From: Lottia gigantea
Lineage: Eukaryota > Mollusca > Gastropoda > Lottiidae
Assembly (NCBI RefSeq): GCF_000327385.1
Contig: NW_008706747.1
Coordinates: forward strand, 271,610 to 335,609
Reading direction: 5' to 3'
DNA length: 64,000 nucleotides
Part shown: piece after piece, positions 13,071-25,279 of the stretch
Numbering within the stretch: the first letter of the stretch is position 1
How the letters are laid out: the number at the start of each line of letters is the position of its first letter
Made by a program: the position numbers and the translations under genes
Notes under the pieces: generated by a model
What the model was told of the DNA's origin: nothing
Database searches by the model: none
What the model saw: only the letters and a program-made list of their open reading frames with translations

Positions 13071-15458
13071 TAGGTTGATCAAAATTTTCAGAAGTGACAC
13101 TCAGTTATTGCATCCATCTATCATTTTCTCCTAAAATTATTAGAATCCTTATAGACTGATCTGAATTAAACTTTATTGAATTTGTGATCCTTTGTGTCTC
13201 TTTTGGAGAGTCAACAAAACTATTACCGATATTTTTGGTGTTCTATAAAAGACAGTTTCATTTAGGCATTGTCATTTGTTGATCGGATGTAAAAAATTAT
13301 ACAAATATGACTGTATAAAATTATATCCTGGCTTGATAATAATTATCAAAAATTCCCCCAAAAAGTGTAAAAACAGCTAATGTGTTTCTCAGGTTTGGTG
13401 TAATTATTATTCTGAAAGGGTCATTGAGATTTAATCACTTTCGTTCGGGACATGACCCCTGAAAAATTAGCATGGGACTTAACTTATTGTTGTCCTTACA
13501 GCAGGGTGTCAATTGTAAATTCGATAAATAGTGGACATGAGCTTAAACTTATTTTTCGTGTTTCATTAACTCGAAGAATGTCAGCTATAATATTTTCTTA
13601 CTATTATTCTATCATGCTGTTGCTTGGCGTCTTGTGTATATTCTCTAGACCGTAGAGATTTTGCGATGTCTAAATTTTAACAAAAACATTTCCAAAGTCA
13701 TCCCTATTCTTGTATTCTGGAAAAGGCAATTGAACGAACATGTCAGAAAACAGTTTATAAAACGCTACACCAAAAAAGCTTGACGATTTTTCTACCTAAG
13801 TCATTTGCGCTTTCTTTCCGCATGGATTGCAATTATTTATATTACGTTTTATTATCATAAGGGGTGTTTCTTGGTTTTCAATTGAACAAACTATTTCTTA
13901 AAAATAAAATATTGTACATTGGTATGTAAGGTATTCGTTATAAACGTTTATGCACTTTCAAATAGTAAAACGAATCACTTTGCTGTTCCAAAAGCACACT
14001 GCAGAAAATGAAACTAATTAAAAGCAAAGAGAAGGACGTAAAACTCCATTTAAATGATTTGCAAGAGAAATTAAATCGAGACTATACCATTTAGAATAAT
14101 GAGGTAAAACAAAGCGCAATGAGCTTACAGAATATGTAATCTTAACACAGTTCGTTTTTCGAAACTTAAGACCACGTTTTTTTGCGAAGCTATCATCATA
14201 ACTTTCCCACATCATGCTGTGACATCTTCACAAATCAACTGTCATATCTGACACGAGTTTAATTAAATCTTTTACCTATGGTCAACTTGGTCTATCGGGC
14301 GGTTCGTTAAGAGCAACAGAGCGTTCAAATCCTGACAGGGGATGGTCAAAAGATATGCATTACGTTACAGCCCTACTATTATCATAATTATTTTATGCTT
14401 GTCATCGACCTGCTTGAACGCACACATCTTCCAGTTTTTATCAGCTTAGCATTGTTTGTTTAATATTGAATTCAATTTTTTCTGCGTAATTTAAGTCAGG
14501 TCTTGACATCTAGTTCGATCTGACATCTTGCATGGCTACAGGCCGTCTAGTTCATTGATTTCAATGCATGAGAATTTTTAAAAGGCTGAATTAAGGTGTC
14601 ACGTTTAGCTTTTTGCAGCAAATGGAAATACATCGTCAGTAAAGTATGTTTGTCGAAAAAATATATCATAGCCTAGTATTAATCCTTTATGCAAGGAATT
14701 CGTTTTCATTGTTGACTTTCTGATAAAATTGATAAAAGAAGTTCATAACTCGGTTGTTTATTATCCGTGTACAGCGATCAAGGTCATGCTTCTCTTCCAA
14801 AACTCAAAATCTGACGCCACTGTTTTACTCTTATAGGGATAAAATAGCTAAAAGTTTGACCAACGGAAGTGAAATTAAAGACACTTTAAGCCAACTAAGA
14901 ACATGACTACAATACACAGATGATGGTGATAACGCATGGAGGAAATTTGATGATCATAAATGCAGTGTTATCTTTGTCGGTAACAACAGATTCTCCTTCG
15001 CTTATCATTGACAGATCACCCCTTTTAGAATGCCTTCTATCTCTATTCAGGATTGTTTCGGGTTATCAGCAAGTTCATCTCTCTGCACCGTCACCATAAT
15101 CTCAAGAAGTTGCACAGAATTGTAATTAAGCCTGACGAAGTGTTGCGGGTGACTGGAAATACACGAATAAAACCCGTCCATCTTTCAAACAAGGCTATCA
15201 TTATTAAATTTACCTTATCCCCGCCTCTTGGTTTATGATATCTGAGTAAGACATTATTCGTGGTGCATCGTGGGCGGTTTGCTTCGACCTTATGCGATGT
15301 ATTAAATAACGGAACACAATTTTATGGTATTCTACTCCTTAGATTTATTACACACTGCATTTCAACAATTTACATTGTCATCTTCAGGTGATTATGCGAT
15401 GTAATTATTCATAAATTAGCCTTCTTTTAAATCATTGAAATTGAAATTATGAAATACA

Positions 15459-15473
15459 CCCCCCCCCCCCCCC
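15459..15473. repeat. Poly-C homopolymer
   Basis: Fifteen Cs in a row, then T and CCCC. Such tracts are prone to sequencing and length error. Confidence 0.9.
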
Positions 15474-16129
15474 TCCCCGAATGTTCACAATACTAACGAA
15501 TTAATAATGACACAACTCGTGAAATACGAAACGCTTTACTTACTATGGTTTATCAGTTTATAAAGCTCACTATAACCTCAAAAGCATGATGTCGTTTTCC
15601 TACATTATTTCTTAAGTGCTGCCTTAAGTTTAAATTAATAAGTTTACATGAATAATATGGAAACCTTCTTTGAGGAAAAAGGGCTTTACGAGGTTATAGG
15701 TGCTTTCTGAATGAATATTATTACATGAAGGGGTTTTAATTTGTGTTGGTCTTGGTAAGTATGTGCCAGTTTTCTGTCTTATCTACCGAAACTGATGCTG
15801 TTAATGTAATGGAACACAAACATAAATTCTTGTATTACGAGATCAACCAATAAGTTATTGCGTGTATAACAGGAATAAGAATCCATTATTAGGAAATAGG
15901 ATTATATAATAATGGAAAGGAAGCCGCTTAGTTGCATTAGAATGATCCATAATCGATATGAATGCGTTATAAATGGAAAACAGTATTATGCCATAATAGT
16001 TTTAATTCCATTAACGGATTTTGTTGTATATTGCATTAGACATGTACATTGTTATTAACAGCCAAGTATGCTAAAACATCGATAAAAAATAAATAGCACA
16101 AATGAATTTCAATGCATTTTCACAGCCTG

Positions 16130-16272
16130 CGATGCTTACGTACCCCACAATCAGACTCGTGGAACAACTCTACACGTGGACAAATATGAGGGCAAAGCTT
16201 CTAATGAACAAAAATATTTAGCAAATGATAGTAACTACTTTTCTGTAAAACAGCTCCATTCAGAAAAGTGGT
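16130..16272 (+). CDS. Possible 3' coding exon (unproven)
   Basis: After the acceptor-like 'gcattttcacag', a frame beginning CDAYVPHNQTRGTT stays open for about 48 codons to a TGA and ends KQLHSEKW. The composition (Cys, His, Trp, few low-complexity runs) looks protein-like. I do not recognise it. No partner exon was identified nearby on the plus strand, so it may be chance. Confidence 0.2.
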
Positions 16273-18599
16273 GATTTTGAAATCTACTATGCCAGTGATT
16301 CCCTTCACATTCTAGTCTACAGTATCTTATTCTTTGCAAAGTTTTCCTTGTATGATTTTATTCTGTGATGTGCTTATGGCGAACAAGGAATTTATGTGGT
16401 AGAGAAGCCGGGATCTAATGTTTTTCTTAGTCAAATTTCATCTACTTTCTTGCTGAAGATGCAGTTGGATTCTATATAGGGTCTATAGTCTTCACCTGTG
16501 ACATAAACGATATGAACACATAGAACTGGATACAGTTTTCACTTTATGGAAAAACTTCATTCATGCGTATGAAGTGACATTCTCAAACGTCGACTACGCA
16601 ATCTTCCTCCTTTTTGGTGAACGTTCATTAAGCTTGAGCAGGTTGGCTATCAACAACTCAGTAATCTAAAATATCCTTTATAGAATATGAAAGTGCAAAA
16701 ATATAACCCCAAAGTTCACAGATAACAATACATCAACAATTTGTACCTTGTTATCAAACAATATAAGTTTAGTTTAAAGCTAGTCGGCCATTAATTGGCA
16801 TTGAACTGAAGTAAATAGTCCGCCATTGTTGGTGACAATAGTCCTCTTTCAGGACACAATAGAAAGCGAAGTGGCCGTTTCAACGCTTTCAGTCACAAAT
16901 CGGCCACAAATTATATCCCAGTTATCGGAATAATAGAAGCCCATTTAATTTAATGATTTTGTGGAAATATATTATGATTATTTATGATAAATTTTCATGA
17001 AGGTTAAAAGGTTAGCTGGTACAACACTTTGTCAAAAATACTGTATGCAGTTAACAGAATCCATTTATCCTTCACACCTGCTATGGTTAAGAATAATACA
17101 TCATCGCGTTGACTAACAAGAGGATTGTCTTAGTGGTCAGGACGACTGTTGTACCAGGTCAAACGAATGGAGATTGACTTAAACAGGCGTTTCATTTTTC
17201 TGCGCCTGATTAGGGTAATGAAAAAACAAATAAACATATATTCTGCAGTTGAAAGTTTTGCCATCCATACATAATTTGTAAAGTTCATCTGCTGCTTCCG
17301 ACACGAGTTTTGGATGCATACCAGGACAGCTAATATCGTACATAAAAGTTAACTTTTTACACATGGAATTGAGGCAGACATGAGTTAAGTAAGCATGTTT
17401 TCAGTAGGTAAGTGCGTAAATAATGAAGAAACCGTGTAGTCGAAAAGACAAAATAGAAGTCCAAGAAACTTAGATTATTAACGACTGCTTAATGAACTGT
17501 CACCATTACCAGGTACAACGTTTCATATTCTGTACAACCTAAGGTCAAGACATGCAAGTGTGTGGAACATCATAGGTCTATCTGCAAGGTTATTGGGTTT
17601 ATTGTTATAAGAGATATATTCAAAGTCATGGCTGAACCGTAGTGGTCAGTAATTGTCCACTCGATTGCAACCAGTCAACCAAATAAACTGTTTGCAAACC
17701 ACCCATGTGATTAGAATCTTGAACAATCCTCAGAAGTCAAAGTTCGGTCAGTTTACTTATACAGAATAAACTTTCATTAAGAAATTAGTTTAAGCTCGAA
17801 GAGTCTCTTTCAATTCATTTATAACATTATTAACATTTATTGAAAAACTATCATTGATTGCTCACAGGTGTATGTTATTTTATGGCGATGTAATTTGCGT
17901 GAATTATTTTACCCTTATTGTATTCAATATCTGAAGAATGCGTAGCTTATGTTTACTAAATAGATATTTTTGGCGCCAGGAAAAGAAATTAAGGGTGATT
18001 TGTTTTCATTCTTCTTTTTCAGTTTGACCTTGAATGGTCAATTTCACTTGTAGGTGACTAAGGCAAACAGCAGAATCAATCATGACCATATAAATGTTGA
18101 ACGTTCGAGCTTAATTTAATCGAATTCAGCGATTATTTTAATAAGAATTTGAAAATCAACATTACTAAGAACAAAAGAGTAACCAAAATGTAACGGGTTC
18201 CCAGATCATCGGGTTTTAAGGTTAATGGTTGACAATGACAAATAACTGAAGAAAATGTTCACAAGAGAAAATGTCTTATCCTTGTTTAGAAAAAAATATT
18301 TATAGAGGTAAAAAACTATGCAGAATCTAGATCAGTTGACATTTTATAACCCAGCTCGGTGACAGATAACTTGTCAATTGTATCACCTTAATGTCAGGCA
18401 AATGACGGTGAATATCTACATCCTGACATGCTGTGGACACTGACATTTGGCACGTGTGACAGTATTATGACTCTAGATTAATATTGTACAAAAATCCATA
18501 TTTCATCCATATTACTGTTATTAATTATATTTTTTACTTGTTTGGGTTCAACTTTAAACACATGAACCAAAAAGCAAAATATCAAATGGAACGGAGCTT

Positions 18600-18740
18600 T
18601 ACATCCTAATGATGAGTTAAAGATATTCGTCTTCAGCACAATTTTCTCAATGTACATTGCATGGTGTTGAACGTCTTCATTAGCCCAAGTAACATCGAGA
18701 TCAAATCCATAGCCTATGGACTGCGGGCAAACTTCTTCCT
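18600..18740 (-). mobile_element. SINE-core repeat copy, family 1
   Basis: On the minus strand the sequence contains 'gggctaatgaagacg' followed by a 'caac.ccat' block and a degenerate match to the next part of the copy at 25.1 kb, with which it shares about two thirds of positions over some 50 bases. A 102-codon open frame covers this stretch and has a good-looking acceptor (before 18758 on the minus strand), but the repeat similarity explains most of it. Confidence 0.5.
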
Positions 18741-18744
18741 CGCT

Positions 18745-21700
18745 GTGGAACTCTAACAAGACGCAAAAAAACAGCATCGTTTGCAAGTATCAATAATCAC
18801 AACATGATTTCCATTATTACATGATTTACCGTGTTCAATGTATTCTGAAGGTTGCGTGTAATTAATTATAACATTATTACCAGTCGGTCGGTAACATCAA
18901 AACTATTGGAAAGAAATTAAAATCTGCTCGTAAATTTTCCCTGATTCAAACCTACCATATTGGCCGGTGATTAAAAGGGTAATAAATTTTCTGATATGGA
19001 TGCTTCCTAGTGCAACTTCTCTTCTCTCTATATTCGTTATCTCCCGTAGTCATCTCTTCGTTTAAAATCAAATTTACCAAGTGGAATATCAGCTCCAAAG
19101 TTACCTCGAATAAATGTTCATTTTGAAATTTGATTATTGAGGGGACAATATCAGCAAATAATGTGGACCATATTAGGTATTTTTTTTAGTGTTTTAATTT
19201 CTTTTAATCCAAAGTCTTAAGAGTGTACACCCATGTTCATTTTAAGAGTTATTTCATGAGTACATTAAAATCATCATTTCCATTAACCACCAAGAAAGTA
19301 AATCATATTTGGAATAACAGTGTGAAATTTCAACAATATCTCCTTTAAGTTACTCAGTTAATCTATAGTAAAAAGATAATAAAATTAAATTTGTTAAAAG
19401 CAATAATTGAGAAAGATAAGTACTTTATATAAATAAAAGCGTAATCGATTTTGTTCGATTTGACATGAGAATGTTTTTTAAGGAATTAAAAATATGACGT
19501 GATTATAACGCATTAGTAGCGTATCAGATGCAACAGTTCAATTCATACTGGTAAATCTGCCATTTTGCCTCTATCTCAAGTGAGTAATGACGTATAACCT
19601 TGTCTACTAGTTTGGTCCTTGGTCAAATAATTCAAAATCACCCATGCCCATATAGAGTTCAGTTGAATTGGAATAATGAAGATGATTTACTTTGCCTAAT
19701 TCCATACTCACGACTGTTATTTCTCCAAGGAACTCCAATGAACGTTACTCAACGTTACAAATCTCTCGGATCAACTGAGTTAAAACTTCTTCCATCGTTT
19801 CAGAACCTTTGGGCCTTCTGCGTCTAGATGTCCAAGGTACTCTCGGCCTATTGGAAGTGAAACGGGTGTAAACAAAACACTACAGGATTTGTTAGTAACT
19901 TCTTCACTCTTTAAAACTAAAATGGCCTAATTTCATCATTCCAGTGCCCATGAAAAAAATCCTTTGCCAGTGAACACTGGGCCTTCGTTTTATAAATATA
20001 TCTTATTTTTGACCGTTACACTCCCAGGGGAGCACCATGAAATAATTCGAAAAATACTACCCGTTCTAAAACAATAATTTCTTTCAATATTGTATATTGA
20101 ATCAGATCATTGCCTTTGTCTGTGGTTGAATTTATTTTAAAGATGGTTAATTAATAATGTCGGTGACAATGCCATATGCCTCGAGGCATTCCGCGCCTGA
20201 AGATTTCTGTACCTGAGTGATGCCCTTAGAATATAAATCAAAGTCTTCAAATATACCGTTCTTCGTAATCAAGTTCAACGTTGTGGATCAGTAATTTTCA
20301 TGATTTGATATGGTTCGTGGTATTCTTATACTAATATATTATTAACACGAATTTTCAAATAAAGACAGATGGTAAAATGTTAAATGATGCCATACGTATC
20401 AAGCATCTAGTTTTATTGATTTTAAATATAGTTTAATGTAGTACGAGACAATACACAACATATCAAATACGATAGCAATCATGTTGAGTTTTTTTTTGTT
20501 TTTTGTCTATGTTGAAAAATCGAACGCAAAATGATAATTAATCTATGACAAAAGGGAAGATCGTTTTACAACTAATAAGTATTAAAGCGGTATTGCCATT
20601 TAAAATTGTTTTGTCACTTAGAATCAATGCACATAGACTCAGTAATCTAATACTTTGCATTTTGCAATAAAAAGCACACATATTTTATTTCTTTTACGGG
20701 TGAGTTTTTAAAGAATCACTTCGTTAGATTTAGATAAAATTAGTTGCAGTGCTTAAAATCATTATATATAGATAAACAATAAGTGCTCATATTTAACTGC
20801 ATTTCGGAGAATACATTTCTGTTTTAAGAAACATTTAGTTGAACCTATCCTAGTTTCACACGCATTTGTCGTATAGACAAATGAAATGCGTTTCTCACTG
20901 CATATGCACGTATATATTATCCTACATGACAGTCAAATTTCAACACATGCACTTCGGTTAATGAATACTTCCTCCAGTTACAGAAATGTGTGGAAAGGAT
21001 CATATTTCCTGACTAAATGATAAATCGTATATTCTAGCCTCTCATTATAACGCCAGGAAAGTGTGGACAGATTTATAATTGGACTGTTATTTATCAACAG
21101 TATCAAATCACTTCTAAAGTGCACCTGTTAATTGCAATAATTAATGACGTCGGCTTCCCTTTCATCATCTCCCCATGAACAACTATGGGTAAAATGTGAA
21201 CCACCACGTGTCGAAGCGTGGCCAAAATGGCATCCTGTGGAACAATAGAATAATGATCAATTCATCTTACAATTTATGTATGTTAGCATCTGACTATTCG
21301 GGGTACAACATTTTGCAGAGAGACACTTCCACAATTCAGTTTGGGAGAATGATACTACAGCTTTGACTGTCGTCTGTCTGCATTTCTTATTAATTCAATT
21401 GTAAAGAACTTCATGAAGGATTTTCATTTTGAATGGTCAATTATCGGCTGGATCAAGTTCGATCAGCGTTTGCCCAGTAGTTACTTCAAAAGCATTGAGA
21501 CTGAAGAAACCATTGGAAGTTATATTGTGTGCAACAAAGGTATATTCATATAATGATAAATCGTACGCGTGACTTCGTCATAGTGCATAGGACGACACTG
21601 TTTGTATACGTATAACTTTCACATAAAGCAATGATTCCATCATGTCGATATGCCGTTTAATGAATGTTCTACTACCATACGGATTGCTGGCTGGGTACAA

Positions 21701-24700
21701 ACTTTTATGTAACGCTTATCGTGATTATATATAAATAGTTTGTTTAGCAGATTATTACCAGAGGAAACAGCAGATAATGTTTCATGGCTCAACTTCAGTA
21801 GATGTTTAACATTAGATAACGAACAATTTTATCACTTAACGACTCGGATAACTGCCTCATCTTTATCACACGTTACACCAAACATGACCATTAGTTTTCA
21901 CCCTAAATCACAATTAAAATTTGACACGGGAATTATTGACCATATCTGTATCAGATAGCAAAAGAAAGCTGAATAATCATCAGATGCAATCTGTACTCAT
22001 GACCCGCCAGGTAGTGTGTGTCGTTACTGATAAGATGGATGGATTTTGGTTTGATGGTTCACATGTCACGTATAGCAGCACTTAAATGCTTTTAACGATT
22101 CCCTTCCGCCACTTGATTTTGGCATGTATTACAGTGGACAGGATAAAATAACCAACCAAACCTTTGTCTCCATTTGGAACATGAGAATTTAAGTAGAAGA
22201 TGTTGGCATTCTGATCAGTTACAATATAGGCCTACACACACCTTAAAAAATTATATCCATCACTTTCCGTGATTTTATTCTGTCTGTGGGAGTATATGAG
22301 CATAAGAAAGGGCGTGTTCATTTCTGCTTTATCTTCATTAATTATTGGATTGGGTAAACTTTTTCCAATTGTTGATAACTTATAGAAACACCCTTCATGT
22401 TGTGTCAATGGCTACGGCTAAACGGCTTTTTGAAAGTACATGTATCTAAATCCTATCATCAAACTCCCTTTTTCACTTACTTGTTTTGGCAACTAAATTT
22501 CTTCTGTGAGTTACTATGACCCAAATCCTTACAACAATTAACTTTGAAATCTACCCTTTTGTATAGCTAGTTTCTCATTCTCATTTCTCGTTTAAAAAGG
22601 GTAGTTTGTAAAGAGAGCAAACATTTATAAAGCATGTTTGTACTATATAAAAACACACTTAGACAACTTATAATTATAAAATAGGTTACACGTACAACAT
22701 TTTGTAAGAGGTCTTTTGTGGAAGATGTAGAGAACACTTGAGACATTTTTTTTTTGGATAAGGGTTCTAAGTGGGCTGATCTTGTGTACATTGGTAAGAA
22801 TAGGTCATCCTGTCCGGGCATTGTCACATAACTGCTTTGAAATGTCCATTGGCTAACTTTGTCTGTCGGATCTTTATCGTGTCATATGTCAAGGTATATC
22901 CTTTCTGATATCAGAACACCTTATTTACCATTATAGCAGCCTTAGGCCCGATTGAGACGCCTGGATGATTCCCAATGCAGCAATAAATTGAGTTTTTGGC
23001 TGGAGGATTGTCCTATTCATGGCGACGTTACTATCCAATCAATTGTTATTATCACTTGGCCTCAAGGGAAATGTTCACACATGTACTTGACATCATCATC
23101 ATCTTTATCAATTTTTCATCGATTCGTCATCGTTGTCGCTTGAACCTTTACATCCCTCTTGCACATAGGCCCCTAACTCTATCACTTTTAAATATTTCAT
23201 TTTAAATTTGGAAAAGGTGAAAAATTACTAATACGTTTTTGATGTTTACATACCACGATGAAATATATAACTATTATTATGTTCTAGTTAAACATATAAA
23301 TCTTAAACCTGTATTTGGTTGAAAGTTGGCTTTTCTTTGCGAATATACACTAATAACACACCTATTAAGTATTCTAGTCTGCATGATTTTTTCGTCAAAT
23401 TTAAAAACATGAAGAAAAATTAAGTGATAAATTCCGATTCAAAAAGTCAAAACGTCGACCAAATTTTATTGAAGCCATCTTTTTCCCCAATAACAAACTC
23501 GAAATGCGTTCTAATGCGGTATTGTTTCAACGTATTTACATTATTTAAGAAAATCTCAATCCATTTGTTTTTCGTTATTGATTTTGTATTTTTGTCTAAA
23601 CATCATCGTAAGAAACGTGTGAAATTTCTTACATAATTTAAAAAGGGTTAATAGACCAAAGTATGCAAGTCTACGCATGATTTCAGTTTGTTAGGCCAAG
23701 GTGTTAATGGGTTAATGATTAACGTTAATTGACTTCACAAAGTGTATTTTATGCTTCCAACAACACCTCGACCAGGCCATTTAGGGATTAACTCTAAGCC
23801 AATCATATCGTGTTTAACATAAAGGGCTAGTGATCTTTGTCCATCATTACTAGTGCTTTAATATAATAATTTTTTAGATACCCTCTAATTAATGTTTATT
23901 TTTCAATCATTACCCTCGTAGTAAGGTTGTCAAATGGCTATTTCGTAGTTCTAATGGTTTCAACCATTTGCAATTAAGCTCTCTCTTGAATGAGTTCCGT
24001 TGATAGCTATCTTCAATAATGGCCCACTAATTTTTTTCAAATTATAGTAATACAGTCAAAAAAAATTTTATCAAAATAAAAACAGCAGATTTATTCCAGA
24101 TATGTCAGCATTTTTCGGTTCGCCGGATTACATTTCTACTATTCATTAAAATTTACCTCTAAATCATACTTGCTCTAATCGTTATAACTTTTATCTTAGC
24201 ACCACGAAGACACTGTTTTGTTCAATCAACAAGGGTATTTCAAAAGTAACGTTATTGTGTTATTTTGTTTTTATTTTGTTTGATATTTTTAAAGAATTTT
24301 GTTGAATGTTTAACTTTCACAACCCCGTGTGAAATCTTACAGTCAATTGTTGAATGGGTTTACGTCGTTTTAGGTGCATGGTGAATAGTTCATACTGCAT
24401 TTCGTATGTTCTGTTGAGTGTATAGTACTTGAAATTGGCGATGATTTTCTACTGACCGTATTAGCATCTGCGGCAGAAATGGCCAACATGTCCCAGATAA
24501 TCAGATATGACTTACAGTGAGGATTGGTACACTGAATTACTTTAGAGCATTCTGCATTATGGTTTAGATTGAAATATAACGGTTTCTGTGAAATTGCGTG
24601 GAAGTTCACATCCATTTTCATAACTCACGGGTAGTACATATATTAATATTACGACAGTTAAAACTTTAATGGAATTACAGTGTCATAATGACATTACCGT

Positions 24701-25050
24701 GACACTTTTGAAGAGGTCAAAATATTGAAGTGAGTCCGTTACGTGGACTCACTAACTTGATATGTAATTAGTAATGTATCAGACACGTAACTTAACATTG
24801 CCGTGTAATATTGTAGACATGACACAAGAATACCTGGTGTTTACAAATCACTTAACATTTCTCTGCTATATTCTTAAGACACGTATTGTTTTCGTTTTAA
24901 TGCTAATTTGATATGGTATTCCACACGAGTTTCAAATTTGAACTCATAATGTACAATCAATGAAATTAAAGAATTAACGTCTACATTTCTGATTTGGCCA
25001 ATAAAGACGGGCAACAGAATACAGTGAGAAATAAGCAAATTCATCCGGAA
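18745..25050. other. Spacer without a recognised gene
   Basis: No gene recognised. The region contains an isolated minus-strand exon-like stretch (24451-24579, listed separately) and minus-strand open frames near 19.7 and 22.7 kb that have only partial splice support. The remainder is AT-rich and featureless to the eye. Confidence 0.45.
24451..24579 (-). CDS. Possible internal exon on the minus strand (unproven)
   Basis: Read on the minus strand, 'ccacgcaatttcacag' precedes and GTCAGT follows a 43-codon open stretch that begins KPLYFNLNHNAECSKV and contains CTNPHCKSYLIIWDM. Four Cys residues in a short space would fit an extracellular module. Both splice signals are plausible and the phase is 0 at both ends. 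I recognise no family and found no certain partner exon. Confidence 0.25.
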
Positions 25051-25052
25051 CT

Positions 25053-25275
25053 GAAATGAATGGAGTTTTACGTCCTACTTTTTTGCAACTTGTGGGCTAA
25101 TGAAGACGGGCAACGCCATCCAGGGTGCCATGAGGGAAATTTTGCCAGGAAAGCGGCATTAGCCTGCTCTTTTTCGATTACCAACTGTCAGGGATCTTTA
25201 ACGTGCACAGCCTGTACCACACGAGGCCTCGGTTTATTGTCCCATCCGAACGACTAGACGATTTTTCCATGTCAG
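25053..25275 (-). mobile_element. SINE-core repeat copy, family 1
   Basis: The best-preserved copy of a short dispersed repeat. Written on the plus strand it contains 'gggctaatgaagacgggcaac', 'gggatctttaacgtgcac' and 'cacacgaggcctcggttta', ending 'ccgaacgac'. The same blocks recur at 36.63, 48.28 and 56.17 kb. At 56.4 kb a tRNA-like head follows in reverse, so element sense is minus (core 'gtgcacgttaaagatccc'). No coding capacity. Confidence 0.75.
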
Positions 25276-25279
25276 CCCC

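Larger units (their letters stand above)
11310..18595. other. Spacer without a recognised gene
   Basis: AT-rich DNA with no convincing gene. It holds a perfect 20-bp T/A palindrome (12141-12160), a degenerate tRNA-like fragment (about 13012-13070), a poly-C tract (15459-15473) and an exon-like stretch at 16130-16272, each listed separately. A minus-strand open stretch within 17179-17364 contains HPKLVSEAADELYKLCMDGK but has only one plausible splice site. Confidence 0.45.

Noticed and set aside
18478-18786. 102-codon minus-strand frame as a gene or exon
   Set aside because: A good acceptor exists, but most of the frame overlaps a diverged SINE-core copy ('gggctaatgaagacg').
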